Assembly (NCBI GenBank): GCA_019155205.2
Contig: JAHNZQ020000004.1
Location: 1,599,337 to 1,646,166, forward strand
DNA: 46,830 nucleotides
Source: Gracilaria vermiculophylla
Lineage: Eukaryota > Rhodophyta > Florideophyceae > Gracilariales > Gracilariaceae
Direction of reading: 5' to 3'
Shown: piece after piece, positions 42,689 through 46,830 of the stretch
Layout: every line of letters begins with the position of its first letter
Position numbering within the stretch: the first letter of the stretch is position 1
Notes under the pieces: model-generated
The model's database searches: none
What the model saw: the letters and a program-made list of their open reading frames with translations, nothing else
What the model was told of the DNA's origin: nothing
Made by a program: the position numbers and the translations under genes

Positions 42689-44779
42689 ATGAGCACGCGC
42701 CCCGCGATGGTGCTCCATAACTCGCCTGATGCCGGTCGCCCGGCTTCGCCTCGGATTCCACGGTGGCGGCTTAACGCGGCTCCCTCCACGGTGGTGCATA
42801 TAACTTCCGGTCGATCCCCGAGTGGTGTCAGGTCTCTCTACTCAGGTGCTACCACGCGTTTGGTCTCCATCCACCCTGCTTCGTACGTCTTTGGAATGTC
42901 CTCTCCGACTCCGTCGCCGACATCCCCTTCCAATCCTGAGGTGTATCACACCTCGACCGGAGCACCATTCCGTCCAGGAGAATACTTCGATCATCGCGAC
43001 ACGCGGGTGTTCGTCCCGTTTCACGATAGACGCCTGAATCTCCCCTGTCCCTTGGAGGACTACATTCACAATTTTAGTCCGTAACTGCAGGCGATGCGGT
43101 TCCGCGCCGTCCCGGAGATTGCGTGGAACGACCAGAAGCGGAACCGCGTCTACGCACACCGCGCTCATTGGCTTCATACTCCGGTACATGGTGGCAATGC
43201 TTCAACCACGGTAAGACACTGCGACACTCCATACCTGAGGTGCACTGAAGAACGAGAAATCCAGGCGCGACTCCAGGTCCTACTCCACAAGGAGAGCTCA
43301 CACCAGAGAGCGGGGCGAACCAGAAGCATTGCGGATGGACGCTCGGCCCTTGCGGTGTTGCCCTTCGATACCCCATACAACTGACTGCAATGGCTCAATC
43401 GGAATCGATGGGGGACATATCTCGCGGACGAAACTCGCGTACGCACCGCGTTCGGGTACTTCTACGGATGGCATAACATGGAATTCCATGATATGCCCTC
43501 CGGCCAACGTCCAAAGTACTACCTTAAGGTGAATGACTCCTGGAGGGACCACAGGGTTTCCCTGCATCTCTGCGTGGCGACGCCCATAACCTTCGCGTAT
43601 CATACCTCTAGGGTTCTGGATCTACAAGAATCCCTAAGACGGGTCGTCATGGTGGTGGCCTTGACAAAGTTTGCAGTCGGCACCTGGATGGCGTACCTCC
43701 AAGCGGCGGACGAAGGCGTAACCTCCTATACCCGATGCCGCGACGGCTGCCTCTACCTGGACTCGTTATATCAGCCGACCGCTGGGCGTTTGCTCCCCTT
43801 GTGGGCGTCCATCATACGGGTCATGCGCTCCTTTGGCATCCAAAACCTGGTTAAGGGCACCGCATGGAGCGAATCCGATGAGGAGACACTGTTGGATTAC
43901 AATCTCCAGGCGGCGTGGAATGACACACCGGGTTTCCTCTTATACGACTACGGCGAGGACAAGTTTCACCCGATTGTGAGTAGTCCGAATGGAGACAATG
44001 ACGGGCGAGCATACCCTTCCCTTCCCTGTCTGGCGCAATCTCGGGTTCCTCAGGTGCCATGGCTTCACGTACCCGACTACGACCCCTTCATGGAGCGTCT
44101 GGCGTTTGATGCGCCCCGTCGGTTACCGGCTCCGTCCCAGTATATGGGCGGATCTCCTGAGGTGATAACTCCGCGGCCCGCCGCAATGCCAAGTGCTCCC
44201 GGAGTGGTCGCCGCCGTGTCTCCAATGGAAGAGGATGAGCTTACTCCCGTCCTGGTACCTTCGGCTTTAGTGGTGCAACCCCGATTGCGGAGCATCCCTG
44301 CGCCGATTCCTCAGCCTCGCCTGCGGAGCGGTCCAGTTCCCGCGCCGCTGTCACCTCCGACGTCACTGACTCCGCCCTTGGCATTGCCGTCCTCCACTGC
44401 AGAACCCGCGGAATCCCGTCGAGGAGCTCCTATCTCAGCTGGTCCGCCTTCCGCAGCTCCTTCCGTGGCGGTTGTTGCGCCCTCAACGGAGGTGGCCGCA
44501 TCGGGTGTGCCGTCGGGAGGAGTCTCCTTTGGAACTCGGGAGGCTGCCTTCCAGGAGTTGGTGCAGGCGTGTCTGGTAACAGGCCGTCCTGCTCCGGCGT
44601 CTCCTGTAGAGGCTCTCCGCGAGGCGCGTGCTTGGGTCTCAGAGCTCCACAAGGCCCGGACAAACCGAGCCTCGATGGCAGCCCTCAAGGAAAACCTATC
44701 GGAGTTCTTTCATAGCCAAGCGCTCACAGCGAAAGCCCGCCTCGAAGCGGAGTATTCAACACGATTCAGTGACCTGTAG
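42689..44779 (+). pseudogene. Antisense gene of element B (unknown ~696-residue protein), nearly intact
   Basis: This is the best copy of the family's antisense gene. A single frame runs from ATG 42689 to TAG 44777-44779 with only two stops: TAA 43082-43084 (TAT in A) and TGA 43382-43384. From 43388 on, 460 codons are free of stops. The layout is a Pro/Ser-rich start (GRSPSGVRSL, SSPTPSPTSPSNPEVYHTS), a middle region with aromatic and basic blocks (YFDHRDTRVFVPFHDR, KYYLKVNDSWRDH, KGTAWSESDEETLLDY), a tryptophan/tyrosine-rich FLLYDYGEDKFHP block, a 150-residue Pro/Ala/Val linker, and a charged helical C-terminus. There is no signal peptide or membrane segment. It converges on pol, with stop codons 287 bp apart. 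The reading frame was selected (see finding), but the function is unknown. It resembles none of gag, env or chromatin proteins that I know. Confidence 0.88.
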
Positions 44780-45065
44780 GTTAGAGGACCCTGACCAATA
44801 CAAGATCCTTCGGATGGAGCAGAAGCTGCACGAACGGTAGTTTCAACATGCACAGCTCGTGCCCGCGTGCTCAACGACACGAAGTGCCGCTGTGAGAGCA
44901 TGCGGAAAGCGAGCAACAGCATCCTGGAGGCGAAAAAGAGAATACCAGATAGGGGATAGACTGCGGGGGCGAAAAAAACACTCCAGTCGGGGGCCTCCTC
45001 CCCCTTTCCTAAATGGAAGCGCCTATGTAAAGAGGCGTTTCCGCACCAGATTTGCGTGGTATCAC
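44780..45065. other. Convergent spacer between antisense gene and pol of B
   Basis: About 290 bp between tail-to-tail genes. The AATAAA of element A reads AATACA here (about 44799-44804). Nothing else is seen. Confidence 0.5.
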
Positions 45066-46830
45066 CTTAGGAAGCTTTCCGGGATATGTTCCGGAGGTTT
45101 TTACGTGTCTTCCTTCGAAGTGTACCCATACGAGCAGTCGTGGTACAGTATTCCTGCAGGGGTTCGTCGATGGGAGACGATATGGTCCACTGCGTAGAGG
45201 ATGTCACCTTCAGGGGTCAGGATGGCATCGGGGGCCTCCAGGATTGGTTAACCGAGAGAGGTGATGCGATTCCCCGTATTCCGTCGTTTCGTCGCGCCTG
45301 AGGTGGTTGGATGAGGAGTCTCCGCGCGTTGTACCTGAGGTGGGGTGGCGGGCATTCCTGGAAGGCTGGGCGTTGGGACTTTCGTCACCCTATCACGGGA
45401 GACGACATTCCGAAGCCCGTTCACCTCAATGGCGACAGTATTCCTGTAGGTGGCGAAGACTTTAAAAGGCCCTGAGGTGGCCGGCGCTAACTTGCGCGTG
45501 ACGTCCGGCGGTTTATCGGAGTTCTCCGCTGGTTTATCGAGGAACACCTTGTCGCCTTCCTGCAGGTGAGGACCTTCCATAACCTTTCGGTCGAAGTCCC
45601 GTTTGTATCTCCTCTGCGTGGCGTTGAGTCTGTCCTTCGCGAGGGAGAGTGCGTTCACATATCGCCGTAGGATGGAGCATTTGCCTTGTGCTGCTGTTGG
45701 CGTCTGTGGCCCATCCGCCGGGTGCGCCGTCGCACGTGCCGCGATGACAGCACTTGGCGGAATACGCGAGAGCACCAAATTGAAAGGAGCAGTCCCCGTG
45801 GAGCGGTGCACCTGTAGGTTGTATGCATACGTGAGGGGTCCCACATATGCGTCCCAATCCTTCTGGTGGTCCGCGACGTAGTGCTTTAGCTTCGATGCGA
45901 TGGTTTTGTTGAAGCTTTTCGCCTGGCCGTTTTTCTGGGGGTGATAGGCAGTGGTGAACAACTGCTTCATCCCCAGCATTCCGGAAACGGCGCTGAATAG
46001 TTTCGCCGCAAGCTAGGGGCCGTTGTCCGTAAGGAGGTACAACGGTATCCCGTAGGGATAAACCCAATGCTCCAGAAAGGAGTCAGCAATCACTGCGGCA
46101 GTAGTGCTCCGAAGGGGGATGGCACGCGTGATCTTGGAAAAGCGATCCGTGATCACGAAGATAAATCGATGCCCTCGCTCCGTCTTGGGGAGAGGACCCA
46201 AGATGTCTATGGCCACAAACTCCAACGGTCCTGAAGGTGGGAACAGCGTGAGCGGCGTCCGGTGTTTCCGTATACTCCCCCTAGCGGCGGCGCAGGAATA
46301 GCAATCCGCCACCGTTTGGAAGGCGTCATTGGCCATATTCGGCCAATAGAACTCCCTCCGCATGGTGAAATGCATTCGAGATCCACCGGAGTGCCCGGCG
46401 AGGCGCGGATAGTGGGAGAGGTACAACACTCTTGCCCGTAACTTCGTCGGCAGCATCTTTTGGAGCGCTCCATCCAGAAGGGCGCGGCGTACAAGCACGC
46501 CGTCATGGTCAACATCGAACGATGATGTCAAACTCCGCACAGTGGCGAGGCACTCCTTGCAGTACGCATCCGTACTCTGCTCCTTCAGGAACTCCTCTAC
46601 GGTAATGGGGAGAACTTCTTTCTCCTCCTCAACAAGAGCCATCACCTCAGGGAGCCCACTGTATTTTCCTCCAGGTTCACAGCATTCCAAACATTCTCCG
46701 TCGGATCCTTCTTTCATGTCGGCGTTCTGGATGACCGGACACGGGATGCTGTCCTCCAAAGGTCTTTTATCTTCCCCATCGGTGGAGATTCGCGAGAGCG
46801 CATCCGCGGCCTGGTGTTTGATGCCAAGAC
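45066..46830 (-). pseudogene. Element B RNase H end, integrase and chromodomain, nearly intact
   Basis: The sequence enters from the window edge with the RNase H tail HQAADALSRI (plus 46791-46819). Integrase follows in one frame: zinc-binding block with HYPRLAGHSG and CYSC (about 46460-46270), first Asp in FVAIDILGPLP, second in LLTDNGP (codon plus 46025-46027), and then, 35 residues further, Lys (AAA, plus 45917-45919) in NGQAKSFNKTI where Glu is expected. After the core comes the C-terminal SH3-like part (DKVFLDKP to RDRVTKVPTP), and a chromodomain-like tail HIVSHRRTPAGILYH then YGYTSKEDT (about 45230-45105). Stops are TAG 46013-46015, TAA 45248-45250 and TAA 45101-45103, all in the same frame. 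The natural end is probably TGA 45062-45064. Confidence 0.9.

Larger units (their letters stand above)
41612..46830 (-). mobile_element. Element B: A-family chromovirus, 3' half, nested in C, truncated by window
   Basis: Minus-strand copy of the A family. It consists of the 3' LTR (41612-42164), polypurine tract, antisense gene on + (42689-44779), chromodomain and integrase (46759-45066), and the end of RNase H at the window edge. It lies inside the gag region of element C, with TTTTT (41607-41611) as the presumed target-site copy on this side. In the antisense gene, A and B differ at about 27% of sites in a 138 nt sample, so they are old relatives and not recent duplicates. Everything upstream of RNase H lies outside the window. 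Confidence 0.92.

Noticed and set aside
1..46830. CRISPR array, prophage, operon or rRNA/tRNA cluster
   Set aside because: No regularly spaced repeats, no bacterial gene organisation and no conserved RNA gene sequence was seen; the elements are all eukaryotic transposons.

Overview
The window reads as a transposon-dominated stretch of a eukaryotic nuclear genome. There are no operons, no bacterial gene spacing, no rRNA or tRNA genes and no intact host gene that I recognise. Nearly everything identifiable is a retrotransposon or DNA transposon at some stage of decay, inserted beside or inside one another. The host cannot be fixed from the sequence. Chromodomain-bearing Ty3/Gypsy elements, a PIF/Harbinger element of the kind common in oomycetes and algae, and a Ty1/copia element primed by an internal fragment of initiator tRNA-Met together suggest a repeat-rich alga (for example a red alga) or another protist or lower eukaryote. 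That is an inference of low confidence.

Layout. 1-1645: tail of a decayed Ty1/copia pol gene plus unassigned sequence. 1646-11916: element A, a 10.3 kb Ty3/Gypsy chromovirus on the minus strand, with 554 bp LTRs, a tRNA-Tyr-like primer site, gag, protease, RT, RNase H, integrase and chromodomain. It also carries a long gene on the opposite (+) strand between the integrase and the 3' LTR. 12166-12966: a gag-like relic. 16497-19771: a PIF/Harbinger DNA transposon with terminal inverted repeats, a transposase gene (+) and a Myb/SANT-like gene (-). 22115-28401: element E, a second, unrelated chromovirus (-), interrupted by a 311 bp miniature LTR retrotransposon (TRIM, 25618-25928) and probably by a solo LTR (26342-26638). 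A solo LTR of the same TRIM family lies just outside E at 28516-28594. 30250-34944: element F, a 4.7 kb AT-rich Ty1/copia element (+) with LTRs about 95% alike, whose promoter region contains a perfect heat-shock element. 35537-39300: relics of a Gypsy integrase, a Tc1/mariner transposase and a Gypsy RT. 40135-41611: element C, the LTR and gag start of an A-family copy in + orientation. It is cut by element B (41612 to beyond the window end, -), another A-family copy.

How the parts work together. The sense genes of each LTR element supply capsid, protease, reverse transcriptase and integrase for its own copying. The most interesting signal is in the A/B family. Both copies carry a convergent antisense gene of exactly 2,091 nt from aligned ATG to aligned stop. 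Its differences between copies concentrate at third codon positions, so it was selected as a protein. It encodes a roughly 696-residue protein that I do not recognise. Both copies also have Lys where the catalytic Glu of the integrase D,D35E triad is expected. All coding regions contain stops or frameshifts, so no element here looks autonomous today.
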